Positions 51,748-61,331 of a stretch of DNA of 64,000 bases are shown in pieces. Position numbers and translations under genes: made by a program. Below the pieces are notes generated by a model. It made no database searches. It had not been told where the DNA came from and saw only the letters and a program-made list of their open reading frames with translations. This stretch comes from CAVRUD01 sp963849635 (GTDB lineage Bacteria > Chloroflexota > Chloroflexia > Thermomicrobiales > UBA6265). The stretch is taken from assembly GCA_963849635.1 (NCBI GenBank), contig CAWKIA010000023.1, positions 1 to 64,000 of the forward strand, given 5' to 3'. The first letter of the stretch is position 1. The number at the start of each line of letters is the position of its first letter.

Positions 51748-54501
51748 CTAAGAGGAAGGGGCGGGGGGTGCTACGCCGCCCGTGCCGTCCCCGGCGGGGG
51801 CGTCGATGATGAGGACGGGGGCGAAGTCGCCGTCGTGGCGGCCGGAGAAGGTGACGCCGTCGCGGATGTCGGAGACGAGGACGAACGAGTAGACGCCGTT
51901 GCCGGTGACGACTCCCGTGACGTCGTAGGCGACCCAGCCGCCCTGCGGGACGACGCCCGGGCTTTCCGCCACGATTCCCGGCGAGCGGACCGGGCGGGTG
52001 TTCCAGGTGATGCCGGTTTCCGGCCAGCCGGCATCCTCAGAGGTCCAGACGGCGGGACCGAGGCGGGAGCCGTTTTCGGCGTAGAGCCAGAGGGTCGCTC
52101 GTAGCGGCGTGCCGGCCACCCCGCCGACGTCGAAGCGGATGTAGGTCCAGATCGGGCCGACGTCCGTGTCGTCGTTGCGGCCGATCGCGCGGAGCTCCGA
52201 TCCGGAGAGATTCGCATCCGGCTCGACCGCGTCCACCCGGGCCGCGGCGCTGGCCGGAATGACCAACAGGCCGGGGCCGAAACTGGCGGTTACGGTCAGA
52301 TCGTCGGGTGGGGCGGTGATCCGATGGCTGGCCGCTCCCCCGTCGGACCAGCCGGCGAAGACCAACACAGGGCCGTCGGGTACGCCCTGGGTGTCGGCCG
52401 TGAGGTCCAGGCCGGCTCCGGCCCAGGAGGGGATATCGGCAGGCCCGGTGGTGGCGACGCCGTTGACGCCGACGACGAGCCCTTGCGGGTCGGTCTCCAT
52501 CGTGACGGTCACGATCCGGGGATCAAGGCGCTGGCTGACGGTGGCTGAGAGGCCGTTGGCGTCGGTTGCGGTCAGAAAGATCTCCAGGTAGGAGTTGGAG
52601 ACGGCGAGCAAATCCTCCGGCTCCGGGGCCACGAAGGTGACCCCATTGCCGGGAGTGGCGGAGAGGAACGGATGGGTGTGGGTGTCGTGGTGACGGAAGA
52701 CCTCCCACGAGAGGGCGGCATCCGGCAACGTGCCATCCTGAACGTCAGTCGCCTGTCCTTCCAGGACCATCGTGTCGCCGACGGTGAAGAGGGTATTCGG
52801 TCCCGGTTCCAGAATCACCGGCACCGGGGGGGTGTTGCCGGCGTCGATGCGGATCGCCTGGCTGGCGCGGCCGCCATCGGTATCGGTGACGGTCAGGGTG
52901 GCGGTGTAGGTTCCGGCGGTGCGGTAGATATGGTCGACGGTCTTGCCGGTTGCCAGGGGCGACCCGTCGCCAAAGTCCCATTCGAAGGTGATGTCGTCGC
53001 CATCCGGGTCGGCGCTGGTCGAGGCGTCGAACGTGACCGGTAGGGGCAAAAGGCCGGAGGTTCGGTCGGGGTTCGCGCGGGCGTAGGGAGGGAGGTTGCC
53101 GCCCGCGCCATAGGCGAGGCGATGGATCTCGCCCTCGCCTTCGTCGGTGATGCTGGCGTAGAAGAGGGCCTGGCCGAACTCCGGGTCCGGCCCGAAGGTC
53201 ATTGAGACGACGCCGCCCAGTCCGGTGGCGAACGGTTCGACGATTCGGTTGGCGTCCATGCGGAAGATGGTGCCGCAGACGTAGTCGGCGAAGAGATAGG
53301 AGCCGTCGTTCTCCACCGGCCAGATGCCATCTGGGACGAAGGCTGCCCCGGTGATCGATTTGCAGCCGGAGTCGTGGTGGTAGGTATAGATCGGATCGGT
53401 AAGGCCGGGGGGTGGCGGACCGCACTCGACCCGCCCTCCTGCCCGGCAGGTCGCTTCGCGGATGTTCCAGCCGTAGTCGCCGCCGACGGCCAGCTCGTTG
53501 ACCTCTTCCCAGTCGTTGTTGCCGACGTCGTTGACGAAGATGCGCTGCTCTCCCAGCGGCCCTGGGTTGGGGTCGATGGCGAACCGGAAGGGGTTGCGGA
53601 AGCCGGTGGCGAAGGTTTCGGCGCAGACCCGACCCGGGGAGGTGCCGCCGTCCAGGCGGCAGTGATCGCCCGTCTCGGCGTAGGGATTGGTGGGTGGGAT
53701 GTCGCCGTCCCGCGTGATCCGGATGATTTTGCCGTTGAGCTTGTTGCCGTCGCGGGCGGCGGCGTTGCGCACCTGGCAGAGTTTCGGCTGGGCGTAGAAG
53801 CAGCCGCCATCGCCGACGGAGATGTAGAGGTATCCCTCCGGCCCGAAGTGCATGTCGCCGCCCTCGTGGTAGCCACCGGGGGTAGGGACGTTGTCGATCA
53901 GGATCAAGGCGCTTTCGGAATCGATCGTGTCGCCGGAGAGGACGTAGCGCACGGCCCGGTTGACCGGCGGGGCCTCGGTCCGCGTTTCGCAGCCGCCGTG
54001 CTTGTCGAAGGTGTAGTAGATGTAGATAAAGCCGTTCGTGGTGAATTCGGGATCGACGGCGACACCGCTCATGCCCCGGTCGACGTCGTCGCAGACATCT
54101 TCGGAGAGATCGAGGAGCAACTCGGGCTCGGTCCCGCCAGGCGTGACCAGATAGAGCCGGCCGACCTTGGCGGTGACCAGCAGGCGCCCGTCCGGGAGGA
54201 AGGCCAGGCCGGTCGAGAGGGGCACCTCGGCCACGACCGTGTCGATGAAATCCGGCGGGAGGGTGGGGCCGAAGGGATTCTGGATCGGCTCGATCTGGGC
54301 GAGGCGCAGCTTGGTCACATCTGATACAGCGCCGGGCGTGGCATCGGCTGCATCCGGAATATCTGGCGCTGTGTGCCATTGTGGCTGAGCGGCGCCGGGC
54401 AGCGTCCCGGCGAGGGCAAGCAGGAGCACCCCGGCACAGGCGAGAGCCGCCGCGTACCGTTTTGGTTGCATCCTCCACCGAAGATGCACTATCGACAACA
54501 C
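51748..54501 (-). CDS. Exported PQQ-type sugar dehydrogenase with PKD and DNRLRE domains
   Basis: About 917 residues. A signal peptide (LACAGVLLLALAGTLPGAA) leads to a six-bladed glucose/sorbosone dehydrogenase domain at about 80-440: STGLAFLPDGRLLVTAKVGR, GMSGVAVDPEFTTNGFIYIY, GYHEGGDMHFGPEGYLYISVGDG and TGFRNPFRFAID. A PKD-like domain (WDFGDGSPLATGKTVDHIYR) follows near 480-565, then a beta-sandwich, and the last 180 residues are a DNRLRE/CBM-like module (TYIRFDVGG, LWLYAENGSR). It should oxidise an outer sugar or act as a sugar-binding surface protein. I start at the GTG at 54501 with GGAGG; an ATG at 54471 is possible. Confidence 0.85.
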   Translation of the reverse strand: MLSIVHLRWRMQPKRYAAALACAGVLLLALAGTLPGAAQPQWHTAPDIPDAADATPGAVSDVTKLRLAQIEPIQNPFGPTLPPDFIDTVVAEVPLSTGLAFLPDGRLLVTAKVGRLYLVTPGGTEPELLLDLSEDVCDDVDRGMSGVAVDPEFTTNGFIYIYYTFDKHGGCETRTEAPPVNRAVRYVLSGDTIDSESALILIDNVPTPGGYHEGGDMHFGPEGYLYISVGDGGCFYAQPKLCQVRNAAARDGNKLNGKIIRITRDGDIPPTNPYAETGDHCRLDGGTSPGRVCAETFATGFRNPFRFAIDPNPGPLGEQRIFVNDVGNNDWEEVNELAVGGDYGWNIREATCRAGGRVECGPPPPGLTDPIYTYHHDSGCKSITGAAFVPDGIWPVENDGSYLFADYVCGTIFRMDANRIVEPFATGLGGVVSMTFGPDPEFGQALFYASITDEGEGEIHRLAYGAGGNLPPYARANPDRTSGLLPLPVTFDASTSADPDGDDITFEWDFGDGSPLATGKTVDHIYRTAGTYTATLTVTDTDGGRASQAIRIDAGNTPPVPVILEPGPNTLFTVGDTMVLEGQATDVQDGTLPDAALSWEVFRHHDTHTHPFLSATPGNGVTFVAPEPEDLLAVSNSYLEIFLTATDANGLSATVSQRLDPRIVTVTMETDPQGLVVGVNGVATTGPADIPSWAGAGLDLTADTQGVPDGPVLVFAGWSDGGAASHRITAPPDDLTVTASFGPGLLVIPASAAARVDAVEPDANLSGSELRAIGRNDDTDVGPIWTYIRFDVGGVAGTPLRATLWLYAENGSRLGPAVWTSEDAGWPETGITWNTRPVRSPGIVAESPGVVPQGGWVAYDVTGVVTGNGVYSFVLVSDIRDGVTFSGRHDGDFAPVLIIDAPAGDGTGGVAPPAPSS

Positions 54502-54746
54502 GCCACACGAACCTCCGCCTGGCGAGAGCAGGACTGCCACACGTTGCGCAGGTGAACCCAGTGGCGCAAGACTGCGTGCACGGATTTTTGATGTCAAGGC
54601 ATGATCGGGCACAGACACCGGGAATGGCGGCCGGGTTTTGGGGCCGCCCCTAGGTAGAGGAAATGAAATCCCGGGCTACCTAACGGAAGTCTCTTCGGAA
54701 CTGAGGATGGGGCGCGGACGGCAAACGCCCTGGCAAGGCAGGGGGA
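54502..54746. other. Intergenic region with repeat E
   Basis: Includes repeat E copy 2 (54660-54706). No gene is seen. Confidence 0.5.
54660..54706. repeat. Dispersed repeat E, copy 2
   Basis: Contains ATCCCGGGCT and GGAAGTCTCTTCGGAACTGA; same length as the copy at 46684. Confidence 0.6.
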
Positions 54747-55658
54747 ATGGGACGACGACGGGAGCGCGATCTGGCCAGGGAGGCGGTGGGCCGGAAGCTC
54801 GAGCAATTGCGGATCCTGGCTGACCGGCCGCGGGAGCAGGCCAGATTTGCCCTGGAACTCGTGGCGAAGGAGCGCGACATCGGGCTGATCAACGCGGCGA
54901 CGGCAATCCTAGCTTCGATCGCCGATGCCTCGACCCGCCCGGGGCTGCATCGCGTCTACGCGGACCTCGCCGCCGATCCAACCAAGCGTGATCCCGGCTG
55001 CCACACCCGGGTCGCGCTCCTGCGCGCGCTCCGCCCGATCCTGACCCCGGAAGACAGCATGCTGCTGGGGACGGCCTGCGCGACCTACGAGGAACTGCCG
55101 ACCGGTGGCGGCATGGAGGAGGTTGCGCACGGCTTGCGTGGGCTGGCCCTGGTCATGCTGGCGGAGACGGACGAGACGCTGGCGGCCTTCCATGCTGCCC
55201 GCCTGCTGGTTGATCCCCGGACGCACCCGATGAGCGGCGAACCTGCCTCTACCGCCGCCCGCACCCTGACCGCCCAGGGTCATCTCCTGCCACTCTACGG
55301 CTACGTGCTTGGCGGAGGCCGTCTGCCAGAGGTGGTCGCGGAGTGCCTGCGCGGCCTCGTCGATCTGCCCCCACCGCTCCTGCCGGACCTGATCGACGCC
55401 CATCTCGCATCGGAGGACGAGACCATCCTGCTCGGTCTGTTCGACTTGCTGCTCTCCGCGCGGCATCAGGGAGTTGGGGTCCGGATCGCCCTCGATTTCC
55501 TGCGCACGACCAGCCAGCTCGATATGGTCCGCTACCTGGCCACCACCCTGGTCGCCAGCCGCGACGAGGAGGTCATGCAACGCCTCGAAGACCTGTCCTG
55601 GGAATTGGATGATGGCGCAAAAGCCCGGTTGATTGGGGAGGCGCTGGCGTTGCGGTAA
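54747..55658 (+). CDS. HEAT-like helical repeat protein, function unknown
   Basis: A 303-residue protein made almost entirely of helices, with repeated Leu/Ala helix pairs such as LINAATAILASIADAS, HTRVALLRALRPIL and VVAECLRGLVDLPPP, as in HEAT or Armadillo-type scaffolds. No signal peptide or membrane span. The first 20 residues are basic. I do not recognise a family. Confidence 0.6.
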   Translation: MGRRRERDLAREAVGRKLEQLRILADRPREQARFALELVAKERDIGLINAATAILASIADASTRPGLHRVYADLAADPTKRDPGCHTRVALLRALRPILTPEDSMLLGTACATYEELPTGGGMEEVAHGLRGLALVMLAETDETLAAFHAARLLVDPRTHPMSGEPASTAARTLTAQGHLLPLYGYVLGGGRLPEVVAECLRGLVDLPPPLLPDLIDAHLASEDETILLGLFDLLLSARHQGVGVRIALDFLRTTSQLDMVRYLATTLVASRDEEVMQRLEDLSWELDDGAKARLIGEALALR

Positions 55659-55716
55659 CACATTCCCTCGCACCCCTACGATTGGGATATTGATGCGAGA
55701 TAGCCTGCACTGATTC

Positions 55717-56196
55717 CTACAACACCTGGCAGTAGTGGACCAGCGGCAGCCCCGTAAACCCGGCCTTCTCGTAGGAGCGGCGGGCGGGGGCGTGGCCGGG
55801 GTCGCCGCCGGTGTTGACGACGGCGAGGGTCATGCCGGCATCGCGCATCTGGCTCAGGGCCAGGTCATTCAGGGCGGCGCCGACGCCGCGGTTCTGGTGA
55901 TCGGGGTGGACAGCGAGCATAACGATCTCGCCGACGAGCTTCGTCGTGTCGAGGGAGTAGGCGATGAAGCCGCCGATGGCGCCGTCGCGGTCGGCGACCC
56001 AGACGGTGTTCTCCGGAGAACGGCAGACGTCTTCTACCGCCTTCGCCTGATCGACGCGCCAGTCCGGATAGATCCGCATGAAGATAGCAGTACCGAGGAC
56101 GTTCTCGAACGAGACGAAGACCGGCTCCCAGGCAACAACCGAGAGTGCGACGATCTTTTCCAGGTCATCGTCCTGCATCGGGCGATAGCGATACAC
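55717..56196 (-). CDS. GNAT-family N-acetyltransferase
   Basis: A 159-residue acyltransferase. The GNAT core is GFIAYSLDTTKLVGEIVMLA, VHPDHQNRGVGAALNDLAL (the QNRGVG acetyl-CoA loop) and RSYEKAGFTGLP at the end. Start Met with YRYRPMQDDDLEKI. Substrate unknown. A 30-base gap separates it from the deacetylase. Confidence 0.87.
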   Translation of the reverse strand: MYRYRPMQDDDLEKIVALSVVAWEPVFVSFENVLGTAIFMRIYPDWRVDQAKAVEDVCRSPENTVWVADRDGAIGGFIAYSLDTTKLVGEIVMLAVHPDHQNRGVGAALNDLALSQMRDAGMTLAVVNTGGDPGHAPARRSYEKAGFTGLPLVHYCQVL

Positions 56197-56242
56197 GACC
56201 TCTCCCTCCCCTTGGGTGGAACATCAAGCGCAGCCTATCAGC

Positions 56243-57254
56243 CTATAGCCAGCCGGCGAGTTCCTCGGTCGTCGTCCAGCCCCACATGCGGATCCGAGGC
56301 AGCAATTCGGGATCCATCGATGGCTCGGCGTGACCCCACTCCGTCGTCACCGCCAACGTGTATCCCCCCGCTCGCACGAGCGCGACATCGCGCTCGCTGT
56401 AGCTGCCGTGGGGGTAGGCAAACGTCCGGACCGAGTGGCCAAGCAGCTCCTCCAGCGCCCGCTTGCTGCCGATGATTTCGTCCTCGGCGTCGCTATCGGA
56501 GAGGCCTGGGAGGTCATTGTGGTAGATCGTGTGCGAGCCAATATCGATCGTCCCGGATGCATCGAGCTCCAGGATCATCTCCCGGGTCAGATAGTCCGGC
56601 TGGTCGAGGACCGCGTCGAACACATAGATGGTGGCCGAAAACCCATACTGCTCGAGGAGGGGCCAGGCATTGGTGTAGAAGTCCCGATAGCCGTCATCGA
56701 ACGTGAGGACGATCGGTTTCGATGGCAGCGATCGGCGCCCCTGCCAGGCATCGGCCAGCTCGGTCATCGTGATTGTGGAATATCCCTGCTCCGCCAGATA
56801 CGCCAGGTGGCCGGCGAACACCTCCGGGCTGACCGAGAGGGTTTGTCCGACGGGATCATCCGGGCCCGGGTCGGGCCGGATGTAGTGGTACATCAGGATC
56901 GGGACCGGCGTATCGGAGACGGCAAAGGTTCCGGCCGCCACCTCCGTCGGGGCGGCCGGTGCGCGGACGGTAGGAACGACCGTCTCCACTTGCGCGACCT
57001 CGACGGTCGGAGTCGGGAACTCCGTCGGAGCAGGCGTCCCGCCTGACGCAATCAGGCCGCCGACGAGCGGCGTCGGATCAATCTGTGCTGGCGGGGTATG
57101 CCGGATTCCCAAGGGCGACGACAGCGACGGCAATCAGCACCACCAGGATCGAGGGCGCCATGAGGAGCGGGCGCCGGTGGTCCTCGTGCCTGATGCCCTC
57201 GGCGGCGGGTTCGTGCACCGATCGGTTGCCGGTCTTCGGCTGCTCGTCACTCAT
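56243..57254 (-). CDS. Anchored polysaccharide deacetylase, one frameshift
   Basis: From the ATG at 57254 (MSDEQPKTGNRSVHEP) a cytosolic segment leads to a membrane span (SILVVLIAVAVVALG), then the frame changes near 57112. The outer domain is a NodB deacetylase at about 110-330: ILMYHYIRPDPG, KPIVLTFDDGY (catalytic Asp and metal Asp), IGSHTIYHNDL (metal His pair), FAYPHGSYSERD. It removes acetyl groups from wall or capsule polysaccharide outside the membrane. Confidence 0.85.
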
Positions 57255-57332
57255 GGCCGCATTGGGATCGCTTGCACCGGACGCTCCTCGACCGCCTGAG
57301 CGACGCCGACCGCATCGAATTGGGATTACGGC

Positions 57333-58734
57333 CTACGACGCCGCAACGTCGCGCGCCGATTCCGGCGCCGGTTCACCGCCGTCGTAGCGGTACGGCCACG
57401 GGTGGGGCTCGTACGTGGACGTCGCATCACGCACCGCCCGTTGCCGCCCCTCGATGTCGAAGCACGCCAGCTGATTGCCGCGAAGCAGCTGGGTTGCCGT
57501 GTCGATCGACTGTTGTGTGGTCATGAAGCCATCGGCCACTTCTTCTTCAAGGGCACTGGTGAGCCAGCGACGCATCTGCACGGCGTAGGCATAGGCCATC
57601 GAGGGCGTCGCCGTATCGTCGCCAAAGGCGAAAAGTTTGTTCAGTGGGACGGCATGCAGGAACCGGCGAACGAAGTCCTTGCTTGCAAACGGATTGAGTC
57701 GCCCACGCCCAGCACAGATCCACGTAGACGTTGCCGAAGTGCTTGGCCAGGGCGATCAGTTCGTCGCTGTATGGGTAGGCGATGTGCATCAGCACGAAAC
57801 GCGCGTCCGGGTACTCCATCAGGAGCGGAGCGAGGTGCCCCGCTCGCAATCGGTCGACCTGCATGGCCGTGCCGGATCGCCCCGTTCCCGCGAGATAGCC
57901 GGTATGGAGTTTGATCGGCAGCTCGTATGCGCTGGCCAATTCCACCCCGCGGGCCAGGCACCAGTCGCCGAGGCAGAGCCTGGCCTCCGATTGGGGGTCG
58001 TCGCTCCCCGGGCCGCCTCGCAAGGACCGCCTGGATCGCACGCTCGGCGTCGGCATCGGATCGTTTCTGCCATGCCAGGGTGCGGACGTAGGCGTGCTGG
58101 GATTTCACCGCGATGGAGAGGGGGGCGCATCGGGCGAACAAGGCCGCCATCGCCTGCTCCAATGTGGCGAGATTCCGGACCGTCACGCCGGTCGCTGTTT
58201 CGATGAGGGGATCGTCGATCGCTGCCAGAGGCGAACTGGAGCAACGAGAGATCGCGGAGGAAGAATGCGGCGGAAGATCGGGGAAGGTCGATCACGTCGA
58301 GCCCCGGTCCGTCTGGACATGATCGAGCTTCGCGCGGTCGCGCAAGAGGGCAATACACCCACCGTTGCGCTGCAACGCCTGGAGCCGCGTTCTGCCCGGC
58401 GCGGACGGTTGCCTCGCTAACAACCTCGATCTCGTAGAGATCACGGGCGGCGATCCGAACCGCCTCGCCGTACCCGGTGAACTGGGTCATGTCCCAGGCG
58501 GCCGCCACACCGGCGAAGCGGCCCTCGAGATCCTCGTCGCCGCGGTCGTGGAGGCGAGCGACAGCTTCGGGCGAGGCGCCGGCGATGATCAGGTCCGACG
58601 CGCAGTACCCTCCGAAGAGGTCGCTGAGGATGTCAGGTGCGTCGGGTCCCTCCCAGGCGAAATCGCCCGCGCATATGGGTATGCGTATCGATCACTGAGA
58701 GGTTGGCGATGTGGTCGGCAATCTCGCTTTGCAT
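57333..58734 (-). pseudogene. Amidohydrolase-family gene, several frameshifts
   Basis: About 460 codons from the ATG at 58734: MQSEIADHIANLSVIDTHTH contains the HxH metal motif of amidohydrolases. Later pieces in different frames are GVAAAWDMTQFTGYGEAVRI, LPIKLHTGYLAGTG, LAPLLMEYPDARFVLMHIAYPY and HFGNVYVDLCWAWA, typical of amidohydrolase-2-like barrels. At least four frame changes. As with the dehydratase gene, the motifs survive, so base errors or very recent loss are both possible. Confidence 0.6.
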
Positions 58735-59681
58735 CGGTCCTCCGCTTCACGGCTGCGGCCTGGCTCGCCCAGTACCGGTAGCTCACGATCCGGTATGAGT
58801 GACGAGTGGTGTTGCCCCACGCGTTCCGCACCTTGGGGTGCGCGTTGAGCTGTTTCAATCACCTGCCTCTTGCGGGTGGGTATTGAACGGCACTCTTAGG
58901 CTTGCCTATGCGGGCTGCGGCGTCAACTTATCCGGGCGAGCGGCACGTCAGCCGTTCGTTGCCCGCCTCGGCGCTTGACGGGTGCGGTGGAACTCGGACA
59001 ATCGGATTGGTACATGCCCGGAACGCAGCCCGTAGGGGCATCGATCTGCCGGGCGTTCCCGGCGCCTCGGTTCTCCTGACGGACGTGCAACTCTGGACCA
59101 TCGTCTGCGCCGAGTATATGGCTCGCGTGGCGTATTCGCCTGACCCGACAACCGGTAAGCGACGCCAGCGACCAAGAGGATCTTGACGGGGATCGGACGG
59201 GTGGCGAAGACGGCGTAGTCGCCGCGGCTGATTCTGGAAGGCGCAGAGGTCGTGGATCTCGGCGTCCAGGCCGAGGATGACGCCGACACCATCGCGGCCC
59301 AACGTCCCGAACAGGCGCTAGGAGTACATTGCCCCGGCAGGTGTGTCTGCATCGGACAGAAAACCGGCCAGGGCATGTGCATCGTTGCAGACACATGACT
59401 GCCGATGGGTCGGCCGAGGAAGCTCATCCGCGGTCAGCGGCTTGGTCGAGATCATTGCGGTTCCTCCGCTGTCGCGGGCGAACGGTTACGCAGTGGGTTC
59501 GGGTCCGCTGTGGTAGAGTCGGGACCAGTGGCCCGATCAGTGCATGCGTCTCCAGGAGGTCGATCACCGATGATGCGTTAGGCGTCCTTTCGCTCGAAGA
59601 TCCCTGCGTCTGGCGAGGATCTCCCTGGTGACATCGCCATGGGAGAACACTCGACGCGACAGAGCGAGAGGACAACGCGTC
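58735..59681. other. Long intergenic stretch with gene remnants
   Basis: No intact gene is seen. At 59455 reading left there is MISTKPLTADEL, the start of a Uma2-type protein, which stops matching within 15 residues. A frame at 58858 (MKQLNAHPKVRNAWGN) is unassigned. The remainder looks decayed. Confidence 0.4.
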
Positions 59682-61100
59682 ATGACCGGTCACGCCCCCG
59701 GCCTGCCCATCGAGGCGATCCCGTACGACTACGCGGCCGTCGTTCCCGACCCCGATCCCACCCAGCGTCGCCTCCTGCTGCTCCCCAGCCCCGCCGGATG
59801 GGGACCGCCCGGATGGACGATCCAAGACCTGACTCCCCCCTTCTGGCAAGCAGTGGACGGCGTCAATCTCGCCCTGCATGACCAGTTCGGACTCTCGGCA
59901 ACCACCCTTCGTTGCCTACACACCGCTTTCAACGAGCAACACAACCGAATCGTCCGCATCTACGACACCGATCCACAGGACGCCGGCTGGGTCATCCCGG
60001 CAGACGGGCGCTGGTTCGGCCGTGAGGATGTCGACGCGGTCGCCCTGGCCCACCCTGCCTACCGTCGCGTGCTGTCGGCCTGGTTCGCCGAAACCGACAC
60101 TCCCGAAGCGCCCAGAGCGCGTCCACCCTGGGCGTATCGTGGCTGGTTCGCGACGGCGGCGGCCTGGATCCAGACCGTGTTGGGATCGCTGAATCGCAAC
60201 CTGACTGGTCCCGTCGAGCAACTCCGGGCGTGGGAGCGGTCCTCCCTCCTGCGTGCGCCAACCGAGGCGGGTTGGATCTACTTCAAGGCCGTGCCCGCCA
60301 TGTTCACCCACGAGCCGGGGGTGACCCGAGCGCTGGCCGCGTGGTTCCCCGGCGTGATCCCCTGCGTAATCGCGCACGATGCTGAGCGGCGGTGGCTGCT
60401 CCTCGAAGACTTCGGCGGTCTAACGCTCGATTGCGTCGACGATCCCGACCGGTGGGAGGCAGCCATCCGCGGCTATGCTCGGCTCCAGGCGGCATGCGTC
60501 GATCGCGTCCCCTCTCTCCTGGGCCTGGGCTGTCCCGCCCGGACATTGGCGGAAATCGGCGAGTCTGTTGCGGCGTTCGTCGCGGAAATGGCCGCGTTGC
60601 ATCGCGGCCGACCGGACGGGCTGACGGCGCCGGAGATCGAACAGTTACGCAGTCTGTGCCCGATGATCGACTCCTGGTTGGCGGACATCGCGGCGGTTGG
60701 CATCCCGCTCACTCTGGAGCATGGGGACTTCTGGCCATCCAACGTCGCGGTAGCCCGGCCCGGCTACGTGTACTTCGACTGGTCCGACTGCGCCATCACG
60801 CACCCATTTTTCAGCCTCTCGATGTTCCTCGATGGGGCTGAGGATCGGTTCCCGCATGATGTATGCGTCTCTACCCATCTGCGGGAGGCATACCTGGAAC
60901 CGTGGACAGTCCATGCCCCGATTGAGCAGCTCCGCCCAGCGCTGGACGCGGCCATCCGGGTGGCACCGCTGGTCCGAGCCATGGCCTATCACCGCTCGAT
61001 CCTGCCGCACATGAGCGCCCGGTGGGAGATGGAGGCGATGGTGCCCTACTTCGTGCGCCGCGCGATCGAATCGATGGTCGGCGAACAATCAAGCGAATGA
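59682..61100 (+). CDS. APH-family phosphotransferase with extra N-terminal domain
   Basis: A 472-residue protein. Residues 200-472 are a kinase-fold phosphotransferase: the Brenner motif LEHGDFWPSNVAVARP holds the catalytic Asp and Asn, and VYFDWSDCAI the metal Asp. Residues 1-170 are an unplaced domain (VVPDPDPTQRRLLLLPSP, FGLSATTLRCLHTAFNEQH). Targets of such proteins include aminoglycosides, choline and homoserine; none can be named here. I start at the ATG at 59682; a longer frame from 59628 is possible. Confidence 0.78.
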   Translation: MTGHAPGLPIEAIPYDYAAVVPDPDPTQRRLLLLPSPAGWGPPGWTIQDLTPPFWQAVDGVNLALHDQFGLSATTLRCLHTAFNEQHNRIVRIYDTDPQDAGWVIPADGRWFGREDVDAVALAHPAYRRVLSAWFAETDTPEAPRARPPWAYRGWFATAAAWIQTVLGSLNRNLTGPVEQLRAWERSSLLRAPTEAGWIYFKAVPAMFTHEPGVTRALAAWFPGVIPCVIAHDAERRWLLLEDFGGLTLDCVDDPDRWEAAIRGYARLQAACVDRVPSLLGLGCPARTLAEIGESVAAFVAEMAALHRGRPDGLTAPEIEQLRSLCPMIDSWLADIAAVGIPLTLEHGDFWPSNVAVARPGYVYFDWSDCAITHPFFSLSMFLDGAEDRFPHDVCVSTHLREAYLEPWTVHAPIEQLRPALDAAIRVAPLVRAMAYHRSILPHMSARWEMEAMVPYFVRRAIESMVGEQSSE

Positions 61101-61134
61101 ACGCAGGGCAGTGCGCTGGGTAGCGGGGCGGATA

Positions 61135-61255
61135 TTATTTGTCGCCGAAGATGTCACGGAGGAGTAGGCGGAAACCGGGGAGGACCGGATCGCCATCGAG
61201 TTCGTCGTCGATTCCAAGGGTCTTGGTCGTGCCGTCCTGTTTCGCGAGCATTCTA
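61135..61255 (-). pseudogene. C-terminal remnant of a Uma2 gene
   Basis: Ends KTLGIDDELDGDPVLPGFRL then LLRDIFGDK, the usual Uma2 tail (compare ILDGGDVIPGFRMPVKDVFR at 34633). The first 120 or so residues are missing. Confidence 0.5.
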
Positions 61256-61270
61256 GTCGGTCGAAAAACG

Positions 61271-61300
61271 AAGACAGGGGCGGCGCGCCGCCCCTGTCTT
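61271..61300 (-). terminator. Terminator of the pyruvate dehydrogenase operon
   Basis: Perfect 30-base palindrome (AAGACAGGGGCGGCG and its complement), followed on the minus strand by TTTTT. Confidence 0.85.
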
Positions 61301-61331
61301 CCCTGCTGTCGTTGCTGCACAGATCTCGTGA

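Noticed and set aside
52745..54508. Second long minus-strand frame (587 codons, Arg-rich)
   Set aside because: It is the shifted frame of the sugar dehydrogenase; Arg/Pro/Ala-rich shadows are normal at this GC content.
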